64,000 nt of DNA. Origin: Marinicauda algicola. Lineage in GTDB: Bacteria > Pseudomonadota > Alphaproteobacteria > Caulobacterales > Maricaulaceae. The stretch lies in the NCBI RefSeq assembly GCF_017161425.1, contig NZ_CP071057.1, positions 248,001-312,000 on the forward strand, in the 5' to 3' direction. Positions 1 through 7,330 of this stretch are shown here, piece by piece. The position numbers and the translations under genes were made by a program. The notes beneath the pieces are model-generated. The model did no database searches. It was not told where the DNA came from and saw only the letters and a program-made list of their open reading frames with translations. Every line of letters starts with the position of its first letter. Position 1 is the first letter of the stretch.

Positions 1-673
1 GCGCCCCCGCGAGCGCGACGCGCGGCTGAAGGGCGAGGGCGCGGCCCTCGTCGGTCGCCAGGATGGAGATCTGGTTCGGACGACCCTCGGGAAGGATCTC
101 GGCCGGGTCGATCCAGACCAGGATCGCGCCGACCTCGCCGGTCGACAGCGGCAGGGCCGCGGCCTGCACGATCCAGGAGGGATCGCCGAGCAGGGTGGCC
201 ACGCCGCTGGGATGGGCGAGGGCCGCCTCGGCTGCCGCGCGCGCATCGCTGTCGATCCCGTCGCTGCGGATCACCGTCCCGTCGGGCAGGAGCAGGGCGG
301 AGTCGGAAATGTAGGTCGCACCCGACAGCGTCCTCAGCCGGGGAAGCGCGACCTCGGCGAGTTCACCGGGCGAGGCGGCCGACAGGTCGGCGACCGCGAA
401 CGCGAGCGCGCCGCGCACCTCGGCGAGGCGCCCGCTGACGCGCTCGGCGAGGAAGGCGGCGGTGCGCGCCTGCGTACCCTCGGCCTCCTCGACCGTGGCG
501 GCCCACTCCTGCTGGAGCTTGAAGGCGATGATGGCGCCGAAGATCATCGAGAAGGCTACGACCGCCAGGAGCACGCCGCGCGGCGTCAGCCCGCCCGTTA
601 CGGGACGGGGCGGCTTGGCCGGCCGGGACGGACGGCGCCTCGCGTCGGCCGATGCTTCGGACTTCTCGGTCAT
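1..673 (-). CDS. membrane-anchored sensor protein, N-terminal part (probable histidine kinase or similar), runs off the window
   Basis: An open frame starts with ATG at 673 and is still open at base 1, giving about 224 residues. A basic, proline-rich N-terminus (about 30 residues) is followed by a hydrophobic transmembrane helix around residues 33-52 (core motif VLLAVVAFSMIFGAIIAF). Next comes an apparently periplasmic, PAS/Cache-like segment with phrases such as YISDSALLLPDG and GAILVWIDPAEI. This is the layout of the sensory half of a histidine kinase or diguanylate cyclase; the output domain lies outside the window. It sits 32 bases downstream of a response regulator on the same strand, so a shared transcript and signalling partnership are plausible. 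Family assignment is inference; the open frame and membrane helix are seen directly. Confidence 0.6.
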   Translation of the reverse strand, partial: MTEKSEASADARRRPSRPAKPPRPVTGGLTPRGVLLAVVAFSMIFGAIIAFKLQQEWAATVEEAEGTQARTAAFLAERVSGRLAEVRGALAFAVADLSAASPGELAEVALPRLRTLSGATYISDSALLLPDGTVIRSDGIDSDARAAAEAALAHPSGVATLLGDPSWIVQAAALPLSTGEVGAILVWIDPAEILPEGRPNQISILATDEGRALALQPRVALAGA

Positions 674-705
674 GGCAGGATTTAACGGGCCATCGGCCCC
701 GGCGT

Positions 706-1245
706 CTACAGCCCTGAGGAGTCTCGGGCGGAATATCCTTCGCCCTCGCCTAGGGGCTCGAGGTTGGCATGGCGCCGTTCCGGGCCGCGATAGCTCGACT
801 TGATGCGCCGCCGCCGGTCCGGTCCGAAATAGGTCTTCGATTTGACGAATGGGCGCGGGTGGTTGATGACCGCGCTCATCTTCTGCCAGAGCTGCTGGGC
901 GGTGACGGGCTTGGCGCAGACCTCCGTCACTCCGGCATCGCGCGCCTCGCAGATTCGCGAACGCTCGGTATAGGCGGTCAGCAGGATGATCGGGACATAA
1001 CGGTTGCGGCTGTCCTTGGCGGTGCGGATCATCCGGGTGAACTCGAGCCCGTCGAGCAGGTCCATCTCGTAATCGCTGAAGACGATGTCCACCGTCTCGT
1101 GGCGGATGATGTCGAGCGCCTCGGCGGCATCGCGCGTGTCGCGAATTTCCCGGATGCCGAAACCGTGAAGCAATGTGCGCACGATGTAGATCATGTGCGC
1201 ATTGTCGTCGAGCACCAGGATGTGAAGTCGGCTGAGATCGGCCAC
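706..1245 (-). CDS. CheY-like response regulator with GPDRRR tail (copy 1)
   Basis: Single-domain two-component receiver of about 179 residues. The receiver features are the acidic pair in VLDDN near the N-terminus, the phosphoacceptor Asp in VFSDYEMD, the conserved Thr in LLTAYTERSR and Lys in CAKP. After the receiver comes a basic tail with YFGPDRRRR and GPERR, typical of alphaproteobacterial stand-alone receivers. I chose the GTG start at 1245 because AGGG lies seven bases upstream and the protein then begins just before the first receiver strand; a TTG at 1278 is possible but lacks such support. It is closely similar to the next gene upstream, so the two are tandem duplicates. Having no DNA-binding domain, it probably acts through protein contacts, possibly with the sensor encoded just downstream. 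Confidence 0.85.
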   Translation of the reverse strand: MADLSRLHILVLDDNAHMIYIVRTLLHGFGIREIRDTRDAAEALDIIRHETVDIVFSDYEMDLLDGLEFTRMIRTAKDSRNRYVPIILLTAYTERSRICEARDAGVTEVCAKPVTAQQLWQKMSAVINHPRPFVKSKTYFGPDRRRRIKSSYRGPERRHANLEPLGEGEGYSARDSSGL

Positions 1246-1331
1246 GCAGCACCCTAGATCCGATTGCCGCCAAGACAATCTGAAGTGATAGTCGCGCGCG
1301 TCCAGCTAATATTGTATGAACAAATCATCCA

Positions 1332-1350
1332 CTGCGCGAATTCCGCGCAG
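1332..1350. repeat. 19-bp inverted repeat between the two response-regulator genes
   Basis: Arms CTGCGCG and CGCGCAG flank a five-base loop AATTC. It lies in the roughly 230-bp gap between copy 2 (upstream) and copy 1 (downstream), so it could be a transcript hairpin limiting read-through or an operator for copy 1. No T-tract follows on the minus strand, so a classical terminator is unlikely. The rest of the gap is more AT-rich than its neighbours and holds no gene that I can see. Confidence 0.45.
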
Positions 1351-1479
1351 CGTATTGTCCGTTAAGCTGTGATGTGGTCGGGGGGGCGACGCAAGCGCTT
1401 GTTATGCAATCGTAAGTGAGGGGTTTTGGTGCAGCAAGGTCCGGCGACCGCTCCTCGCGCATAATCGGATAACCAAACC

Positions 1480-2022
1480 TCACAGACCCGCTGCGCGTGC
1501 GTCCTCCAGCTCCGGTTCCGGCTTCTCCGCGAGCACGCTGGTCCGGCGTTCCTCGCCGGAATACCCCTGATGCGAACGCCGGCGCCGGTCGGGGCCGAAG
1601 AAGTTCTTCGTCTTCACGAAGGGGCGCGGATCGTTGATGCAGGCGGAAATCTTCCGGTAGAGCTCGATGGCGTTGATCGGTTTGGCGCAGATCTCGGTCA
1701 CGCCGGCATCGCGGGCCCGTGCGATGCGCGAACGCTCGGTATAGGCGGTCAGCAGGATGATCGGCACGAAGCGGTTGTGGCTGTCCTTCGCGGTGCGGAT
1801 CATGCGGGTGAATTCGAGCCCGTCGAGCAGGTCCATCTGGTAGTCCAGGATGACGATGTCGATCGCATCCTCGCGTGCGATGTTCAGGCCTTCGGCCGGA
1901 TCGCGGGCCTCGAAGGTGTGCACGATCCCGAAGCCGCGCAGCATGGTGCGCACGATGTGGATCATGTGCACGTTGTCGTCGACGATGAGGACGCTGAGCC
2001 GGTTGAGCGTGTTGATCTGCAC
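1480..2022 (-). CDS. CheY-like response regulator with GPDRRR tail (copy 2)
   Basis: Stand-alone receiver of about 180 residues, paralogous to the gene at 706-1245. It has the acidic pair in VLIVDDN, the phosphoacceptor Asp in VILDYQMDLLDGLEF, the conserved Thr in LLTAYTERSR, Lys in CAKP and a tail containing FFGPDRRRR and GEERR. The GTG start at 2022 is preceded by GGAG with a six-base spacer; the reading frame is open further upstream, but that part has no family resemblance. The receiver surface around helix 4 and strand 5 (GLEFTRMIRTAKDSRN-like in copy 1, DSHN in copy 2) is nearly invariant between the copies, whereas the tails differ. This suggests a shared kinase but different output partners (inference). 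Confidence 0.85.
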   Translation of the reverse strand: MQINTLNRLSVLIVDDNVHMIHIVRTMLRGFGIVHTFEARDPAEGLNIAREDAIDIVILDYQMDLLDGLEFTRMIRTAKDSHNRFVPIILLTAYTERSRIARARDAGVTEICAKPINAIELYRKISACINDPRPFVKTKNFFGPDRRRRSHQGYSGEERRTSVLAEKPEPELEDARAAGL

Positions 2023-2102
2023 CGCGGGCTCCGGGGAGTTGCCTGACCGGCGCGATAATTCACGCGAAGCTTTAACCGGCGGTAAGCACAGGCTGCATAG
2101 AC

Positions 2103-2666
2103 TTATTCTGCCAGGCGGGTCGCCTCGGCGTTCGAGGTCGCGGCGTCTGCGGCCGGCAGGTTTCGCACTGCCCGCACCAGCTCGCCCGCGCGCCGGGCAA
2201 GGGCGAGCATCTCCTCGCCCGCATCCGGATCTTCTGCCACCGCACGGGCAAGCTGCTCGGCGAGCGCGACGAGGCGCGGGGCGTGCGCGATCATTCGGGC
2301 CTGCGCCTCGATGCGCGCGGGATCGCGGTCGTATTCCGCACCCGGAACGCGCCAGCCGCCCCAGTCGCGGGTGTCGGTGACCACGACCGGATAGGTGCCC
2401 GGCACCGGATGGTGGGCGCATTCCTCCACGCTTTGCCACTTGTTCTTGAGCCGCATCAGGCGCCACTGGCCGGTATCGGCCTCGGCGGGCTGCTCGGCGG
2501 CGAGCTCATGGGCGAGGAAGTCGCGCCCGAGCCCGCAATCGTAATAGATCTTGACCGGCTCCTCGACGTCCTTGACCCATTGCGGCTTGACCTTCTCGAT
2601 CAGCGCCCAGGTGCCGACGGATTTGACATAGACCCGCTGGTTCTTGTGGAAGACGGCCTTGGCCAT
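2103..2666 (-). CDS. conserved protein of unknown function
   Basis: A 187-residue protein starting MAKAVFHKNQRVYVKSV. The N-terminal 50 residues look like a small beta-barrel of KOW or Tudor type (VYVKSVGTWALIEKV). The middle part is tryptophan-rich (RLKNKWQSVEEC, TRDWGGWRVPG) and the C-terminal 80 residues are an alanine-rich helical segment that ends in a low-complexity tail. No signal peptide or membrane helix is seen, so it is probably cytoplasmic. I recall similar proteins in Caulobacter relatives annotated only as hypothetical. It stands alone between the response regulators and a lipoprotein gene. Coding status is supported by the codon bias and clean start; the function is unknown. 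Confidence 0.75.
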   Translation of the reverse strand: MAKAVFHKNQRVYVKSVGTWALIEKVKPQWVKDVEEPVKIYYDCGLGRDFLAHELAAEQPAEADTGQWRLMRLKNKWQSVEECAHHPVPGTYPVVVTDTRDWGGWRVPGAEYDRDPARIEAQARMIAHAPRLVALAEQLARAVAEDPDAGEEMLALARRAGELVRAVRNLPAADAATSNAEATRLAE

Positions 2667-2747
2667 GGGGGCTCCGGTCCTGCTTTCGACCGTCGAGCCT
2701 ACCCTGGCCGGCTTAGGGCCGGGTAAAGAGGCAGGGTTAACCGGTTT

Positions 2748-3176
2748 CTATTCCGCGTCCCGGTCGGGACGCCAGCGGTAGATCTCGTCGATCATGCACC
2801 CGCGCGGCGGCAGGCCGACCGCGTCGGGCCCGAAGGCGGTGTCGTAGGGGATGATCGAATCGCCTTCGGTCAGGCAACTCGCCCCGAACTGGTCGAGCGC
2901 CATCGAATCGGCGTGCTCGAGATCGGCGCACCGGCCGAAAGTCTTGACCAGGTAGGAGTCGTTCGCGCCGGCCTCGACGATCACGGTGTCCTGCGTGGTT
3001 TCGCCGAAGCCGCTGATTTCACGGGTGAAGCAGATACGGCCGACCGGTTCGCCGAGTCTCGGGTCGCCCTGATAGCCCATGAAGTCTTCCGGCTCGTCCC
3101 TGAGGTCCAGGTTCTGGCAGGCAGCGAGCACGGCGGGCAGGGCCATCGCGGCCGCCGCGAGCAGGATGGTCTTCAT
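2748..3176 (-). CDS. DUF6491-like lipoprotein (copy 1)
   Basis: A 142-residue exported lipoprotein. The signal peptide MKTILLAAAAMALPAVLAAC ends in a lipobox with Cys20. The mature part shares the framework DPRLGEPV, CF, GFG-TT, VEA, GDS-IPY, FGPD and EIY-W with the gene at 22447-22872, and this framework is the DUF6491 type. Two conserved cysteines in the mature part may form a disulfide in the periplasm. The ATG at 3176 is preceded by AGGAG seven bases upstream, which decides the start over longer frames. It is divergent from dusA. The function of the family is unknown. Confidence 0.8.
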   Translation of the reverse strand: MKTILLAAAAMALPAVLAACQNLDLRDEPEDFMGYQGDPRLGEPVGRICFTREISGFGETTQDTVIVEAGANDSYLVKTFGRCADLEHADSMALDQFGASCLTEGDSIIPYDTAFGPDAVGLPPRGCMIDEIYRWRPDRDAE

Positions 3177-3308
3177 CCGAGGTCTCCTGTCTTGCACCCC
3201 CGTCTGGGCAGCAAAACAGATGCGCGCCCTGCGGCGTTCCATTCCTGGCAGGGCTCAGGGGGCAATTGCGGTTTGCGATTTCGGTGCTCGCGGCCTACAT
3301 CACCGGCG

Positions 3309-4307
3309 ATGACGAGCCCCGCGAAACCCTACGACCGCCGCTTCACCGTGGCGCCGATGATGGACTGGACCGACCGGCATTGCCGGGCGTTCCATCGCGT
3401 GCTGACGCGCCGGGCCGTGCTCTACACCGAGATGGCGGTCGACCAGGCGGTCATCCGCGGTGACGCGCCGCGCCTAATCGGCTTCGACCCTGCCGAGCAC
3501 CCCGTCGCGATCCAGCTCGGCGGCTCCGATCCGGAGTCCCTCGCCGAGGCCTCGAAGATCGCCGAAAGTTTCGGCTACGGCGAGATCAATCTCAATGTCG
3601 GCTGTCCCTCCGACCGGGTGCAGTCGGGCCGGTTCGGCGCCTGCCTGATGGCCGAGCCCGAACTCGTGGCCGAGTGCCTGTCCGCCATGCGCGAGGCGGT
3701 CTCGGTCCCGGTCACGGTCAAGCACCGCCTCGGCATCGACGACCAGGACCCGCAGGAGACGCTCTTCTCCTTCGTCGAGACCGTGGCGAAGTCGGGCGTG
3801 ACGACCTTCATCGTCCACGCGCGAAAAGCCTGGCTCAAGGGATTGAGCCCGAAGGACAATCGCGAAATCCCTCCGCTCGACTACGATCTCGTGCATCGCT
3901 TGAAGTCGGCGCGGCCGGAGCTGGAGATCATCCTCAATGGCGGTCTTCAGTCTCTGGATCATGCGATTGAAAGCAAAGGCGAACTCGACGGCGTGATGCT
4001 GGGACGCGCGGCCTATCACACCCCGTTCGAGCTGGCCCGCGTTGACAGCCGCGTCTATGGCGCGCCCGACCCGGTCGCCGATCCGGTCGAGGCGCTCGCC
4101 GCCTACCGTCCCCATGTCGAGCGCGAGCTGGCCGCCGGCACGCGCCTGCACGCGATCACCCGGCACATGCTCGGCCTGTTCGCTGGCCGGCCCGGCGCCC
4201 GGCGCTGGCGCCAGGTGCTGTCGAGCGAGGCGAACCGGCCGGGGGCGGACTGGTCGGTGGTGGAACGCGCGCTCGAAGCGGTCGCGCCCGAGGCGAACGC
4301 CGCGTGA
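3309..4307 (+). CDS. dusA: tRNA-dihydrouridine(20/20a) synthase DusA
   Basis: Flavoenzyme (332 residues) that reduces uridines in the tRNA D-loop to dihydrouridine with NADPH and FMN. The TIM barrel opens with FTVAPMMDWTDRHCRAF, the DusA-type FMN loop. The catalytic cysteine is Cys99 in NVGCPSDRVQSG. Further FMN and tRNA-binding signatures are VTVKHRLGID, FIVHARKAWLKGLSP and the phosphate site ILNGG...GVMLGRAAY. Length and motif order match DusA rather than DusB or DusC. The stop overlaps the GTG start of the TSUP permease by four bases, so the two genes are translationally coupled despite unrelated roles. Confidence 0.95.
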   Translation: MTSPAKPYDRRFTVAPMMDWTDRHCRAFHRVLTRRAVLYTEMAVDQAVIRGDAPRLIGFDPAEHPVAIQLGGSDPESLAEASKIAESFGYGEINLNVGCPSDRVQSGRFGACLMAEPELVAECLSAMREAVSVPVTVKHRLGIDDQDPQETLFSFVETVAKSGVTTFIVHARKAWLKGLSPKDNREIPPLDYDLVHRLKSARPELEIILNGGLQSLDHAIESKGELDGVMLGRAAYHTPFELARVDSRVYGAPDPVADPVEALAAYRPHVERELAAGTRLHAITRHMLGLFAGRPGARRWRQVLSSEANRPGADWSVVERALEAVAPEANAA

Positions 4308-5122
4308 GCGGGGAGCTCTGGCTGTTCCTCGCCGGCCTGCTGGCGACCGGGGCCTTCGCCGGGCTGATCGCGGGCCTGTTCGGGATCGGCGGCGGGGTGG
4401 TGATGGTCCCCGCCCTCTATTTCACCTTCACCGCGCTCGGCTACGAGACCCATGCCATGCATGCGGCGGTGGGCACCTCGCTCACCGTCATCGTCGCGAC
4501 GAGCCTGAGATCGGTGGCCGCCCATGCCCGCCGTGGCGCGGTCGACGGCCATGTGCTGAAGACCTGGACACCCTGGATCGTGATCGGGGCGCTCGCGGGC
4601 TCCGTGCTCGCAGACTTCATACCGAGCCGGGGCCTGACCGGCCTGTTCGGCGCGGTTGCCCTCGTGCTTTCCGCGCAATTCTTCTTCGGCCGCCCGGACT
4701 GGAAACTCGCCGAGGCGATGCCCGGCCTGCCGCTCTCCGGTGTGCTCGGTGCCTTCATAGGCATCCTCTCGGCGCTCATGGGCATCGGGGGCGGGGTGTT
4801 CGGCGTGACGCTCATGACGCTGTGCGGCAAGCCCATCCACAAGGCGGTGGGCACGGCCGCCGGCTTCGGCGTCGCGATCGGGCTACCCGGCGCGATCGGC
4901 TTCATGGCGGCCGGTCTCGACGAGCCGATGCGCGCGCCCTTCTCGCTCGGCTATGTCAACATGGCCGGATTCGCGGTCCTTGCTGCCGCCGCGGTCTTCC
5001 TCGCGCCGGTCGGGGCACGCCTCGCCCACGCCCTGCCCGAGGCGCGCCTGCGGCAGGCCTTCGCCATCGGCCTCGTCGTGGTGGCGCTCAACATGATCCG
5101 CGAGGCGGTGTTTGGAGGCTAG
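4304..5122 (+). CDS. TSUP-family (TauE/SafE) sulfite/organosulfur permease
   Basis: Inner-membrane protein of 272 residues with about eight hydrophobic helices in two related halves. Each half carries the family's glycine motif: GLFGIGGGVVMVPAL near residue 30 and ALMGIGGGVFGVTLM near residue 160. TSUP proteins move sulfite, sulfonates or related anions; the substrate here cannot be told from sequence. It starts with GTG overlapping the dusA stop. The C-terminal stop overlaps the stop of the convergent VOC gene in a shared CTAG at 5119-5122. Confidence 0.9.
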   Translation: MSGELWLFLAGLLATGAFAGLIAGLFGIGGGVVMVPALYFTFTALGYETHAMHAAVGTSLTVIVATSLRSVAAHARRGAVDGHVLKTWTPWIVIGALAGSVLADFIPSRGLTGLFGAVALVLSAQFFFGRPDWKLAEAMPGLPLSGVLGAFIGILSALMGIGGGVFGVTLMTLCGKPIHKAVGTAAGFGVAIGLPGAIGFMAAGLDEPMRAPFSLGYVNMAGFAVLAAAAVFLAPVGARLAHALPEARLRQAFAIGLVVVALNMIREAVFGG

Positions 5123-5538
5123 TCGAGCGGGGCCAGCGAGCCGTCGCTCTCGAGCGCGAGATGGGGATTCCAGCCGATCTCCCAGTAGTGTCCGTCGGGA
5201 TCGGCGAACATCGCCGAATATCCGCCCCAGAACTGCTCGGCCGGGTCGCGCACGCGAGCCGCGCCGGCCTCGAGGGCAAGCGCGTAGACCGCATCGACGT
5301 CATCGCGTTCGGCCACGTTGTGCGCGATCGCGGCGCGCCCGGGCAGCGGTCCGCCGGCGACCTCACTCGCCATGGCCGCCCGGGGATAGAGGCTGAGCCC
5401 GACGCCGCCGAGGTCGAAGATCACGAAATCGCCCTGGCTCGCGCTCTCCGATGCGGTCCAGCCAAGCGCCTCGTAGAACGCCCGCGAGGCGGAAACGTCC
5501 TCGACGGCGAGCGTGATGAAGGTCAGGCGCTGGTCCAT
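5119..5538 (-). CDS. VOC-superfamily (glyoxalase-like) protein
   Basis: Small beta-alpha-beta-beta-beta protein of about 139 residues. The N-terminal module starts MDQRLTFITLAVEDVSASRAF and the C-terminal module has the typical end FADPDGHYWEIGWNP, with the metal-ligand-type Glu in WEIGWNP. Putative glyoxalase, dioxygenase or resistance function, substrate unknown. I chose the ATG at 5538 because AGGAGG lies six bases before it and the fold begins there. The frame extends to an ATG at 5607 and the extra 23 residues look like a signal peptide, but this is probably fortuitous. Convergent with the TSUP gene, sharing a CTAG stop. Confidence 0.85.
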   Translation of the reverse strand: MDQRLTFITLAVEDVSASRAFYEALGWTASESASQGDFVIFDLGGVGLSLYPRAAMASEVAGGPLPGRAAIAHNVAERDDVDAVYALALEAGAARVRDPAEQFWGGYSAMFADPDGHYWEIGWNPHLALESDGSLAPLD

Positions 5539-5671
5539 GGCGGCCTCCTGCGCAGCGCCGGTCTGAAGGGCAAGCAGGGCGAGAAGAGCGCCGGGCGCAT
5601 GCGTCATGGCGGAAGGGCTCCCGGTGATCGGGCGAGCACTCTAGCGGCACGCCGTACCGCTGTGAAGTCGG

Positions 5672-5974
5672 CTACGCCGGGCGCAGGGCGGGACAGTCGA
5701 GTCCCTTGGCCTGGCAGGTCTCCGGACCGGCGCAGGCATCCGCCTCGCCACAGTCGCGCGGCCCGGGCGAGGGCGGGCCGGACGAGCCCGGCCGGCTCGC
5801 CACATAGGCGGCCTCGCGCCGGGCGAGCTGGCCGCGCACCGCTTCGCGCTCGGCGTCGGTGAACTTCGTCCACCGCCCCAGCTCTTCGAGCTTGCGAAAG
5901 CAGCCCACGCACATGCGGTGGGCCGGGTCGACGAAGCAGACCTTGATGCAGGGAGACCAGATATCGCGCGCCAT
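5672..5974 (-). CDS. DUF1289 family protein
   Basis: About 100 residues beginning MARDIWSPCIKVC. It contains the DUF1289 signature of four spaced cysteines (SPCIKVC...CVGCFRKLEE) followed by W and the helix TDAEREAVRGQL, suggesting a small metal-binding domain. The C-terminal third is proline- and cysteine-rich (CGEADACAGPETC) and unlike the usual short family members, so it may be a lineage extension. The function is unknown. It lies between the VOC gene and the cytochrome c gene on the same strand, with no obvious operon partner. Confidence 0.85.
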   Translation of the reverse strand: MARDIWSPCIKVCFVDPAHRMCVGCFRKLEELGRWTKFTDAEREAVRGQLARREAAYVASRPGSSGPPSPGPRDCGEADACAGPETCQAKGLDCPALRPA

Positions 5975-6065
5975 GGGTGCAATCTGAGGCGCGCGATCCT
6001 GATGCGCAAGGCAGGTGACTGCGCCCGGCGCGGTCCTTCGTCCTCTCCGCTGCCTTTCGGAGCTG

Positions 6066-6689
6066 CTATTGCGGCTCCTCGGGCGCTTCGGGACCGGGCT
6101 CGGCGTGGGTTTCCACCGCCACATGGGCGATCACGTCGGTACGGTCCTGCGGATCGCGAAGCCCGGGAAAGGCCATGCGGTTGCCCGGCAGGAACTCGCG
6201 CGGGTTCGCCAGCCATTCGTCGAGGCGCTGCGGCGTCCAGCGGAAGTCGGCATTCTCCACGGCGCCGGAGTAGCGGAAGCCTTCCGCCGTCCCGGCCTCG
6301 CGGCCGAACACACCATACAGGTTCGGCCCGACGAGATGGCGGGCGCCCTGCTCGAGCGTGTGGCACGCGGCGCAGCGCCGGAAGACACGCGCGCCGTTTT
6401 CGAGATTCGCGCTGACATAGGGCTCGCCGAAATCGGCGAGTATGGTCTGCGCCTCTTCGCTCATGCCGGTTGCGTCCGCCGCGGCAGCCTCATCGCCGGT
6501 CTGTCCGGCTGCGTTCTCGCCGGCGGTTGCCCGGGCCGGCTCCTCGGGGCCGTGGCCGGTCTCGACGCGGCTGTGGCTGGCGGCATCGCCCTCGGGCGCC
6601 ATGTCCTCTTCGGGCGCGGGCTCGCCGGCCCCGCCGCACGCGGCGAGCGCCAGGGCTGAAACGGCGGCGATCAGGCTCGATCGGGTCAT
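6066..6689 (-). CDS. lipoprotein class-I cytochrome c (c2/c552-type)
   Basis: A 207-residue exported haemoprotein. The lipoprotein signal ends LALAACG with the lipidated Cys at about residue 18. It is followed by an acidic, alanine-rich linker of about 65 residues that would hold the haem domain away from the membrane. The haem motif CAACH is at 106-110 and the probable distal ligand is Met172 in GNRMAFPG; GPNLYGVFGR is the usual class-I helix. It probably shuttles electrons in the periplasm between the bc1 complex and an oxidase. The last 15 residues are a Glu/Pro tail. It starts at ATG 6689 with GAGGAG upstream. Confidence 0.92.
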   Translation of the reverse strand: MTRSSLIAAVSALALAACGGAGEPAPEEDMAPEGDAASHSRVETGHGPEEPARATAGENAAGQTGDEAAAADATGMSEEAQTILADFGEPYVSANLENGARVFRRCAACHTLEQGARHLVGPNLYGVFGREAGTAEGFRYSGAVENADFRWTPQRLDEWLANPREFLPGNRMAFPGLRDPQDRTDVIAHVAVETHAEPGPEAPEEPQ

Positions 6690-6829
6690 TGCAGAAAACT
6701 CCTCGAAAAATCGGTTCGGGCAAAATGCACCGGCATCCTGCCGTTCTCCCCGGATCGATTCAACGCGCCAGATGACGCAGACGTTTCCAGCGCGTTAGAT
6801 AGACGATCCGAGCCGCGTGCGAGTCGCCC

Positions 6830-7330
6830 TTGAGCCAGAGCCATCCCGCTTCCGCCAGCCCGGTCACGGTACGCCGCGCCGGCAAGTGCGATCTCGATAC
6901 GATAGACGCGCTGGAGGGCGGCGCCTTCGAGGCCGACCGTTTTTCCCGCCGGAGCCTGCGACGCCTGCTTGCCAGCGCCAGCGCATCCGTGTTCATCGCG
7001 CAGCGGGAAAGCCAGGCCACCGGCTACGCACTCGTCCTGTTCCGCGAGGGTGCGCGTGTCGCCCGGCTCTACTCCATCGCGGTCGCGGCCGAGGCGCGCG
7101 GTACCGGGGTGGTGACGGCGCTGCTCCAGGCGGTCCGGGACGCGGCGGCCCGGCGCGGCTGCACCCGCCTGCGCCTGGAGGTGCGCGCCTCCAATGCGCG
7201 TGCGCGGCGGGCCTACGAAAGGGCCGGTTTCTCCCGGGCGGGGATGCGGCCGCACTATTACCCCGACGGGGAGGACGCGGTGATCATGGAACGCGAACTC
7301 GATACCGGCGCTGAAGGACAAAGCTCATGA
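6830..7330 (+). CDS. GNAT N-acetyltransferase (RimI-like) coupled to the ATP-grasp gene
   Basis: A 166-residue GCN5-related acyltransferase. The acetyl-CoA loop is seen in IAVAAEARGTGVVTALL and the C-terminal core in NARARRAYERAGFSRAG, ending YPDGEDAVIMERELD. The best start is a TTG at 6830 with only a weak ribosome site; an upstream start cannot be excluded. Its stop overlaps the ATG of the RLAN/RimK ligase by four bases (ATGA at 7327-7330). This coupling argues for a joint role, for example acylating the product or acceptor amine of the ligase. Precise substrate unknown. Confidence 0.85.
   Translation: MSQSHPASASPVTVRRAGKCDLDTIDALEGGAFEADRFSRRSLRRLLASASASVFIAQRESQATGYALVLFREGARVARLYSIAVAAEARGTGVVTALLQAVRDAAARRGCTRLRLEVRASNARARRAYERAGFSRAGMRPHYYPDGEDAVIMERELDTGAEGQSS

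Noticed and set aside
5539-5607. N-terminal extension of the VOC protein that looks like a signal peptide
   Set aside because: The internal ATG at 5538 has a strong AGGAGG and the VOC fold begins there; the extension would make an exported glyoxalase, which has no other support.
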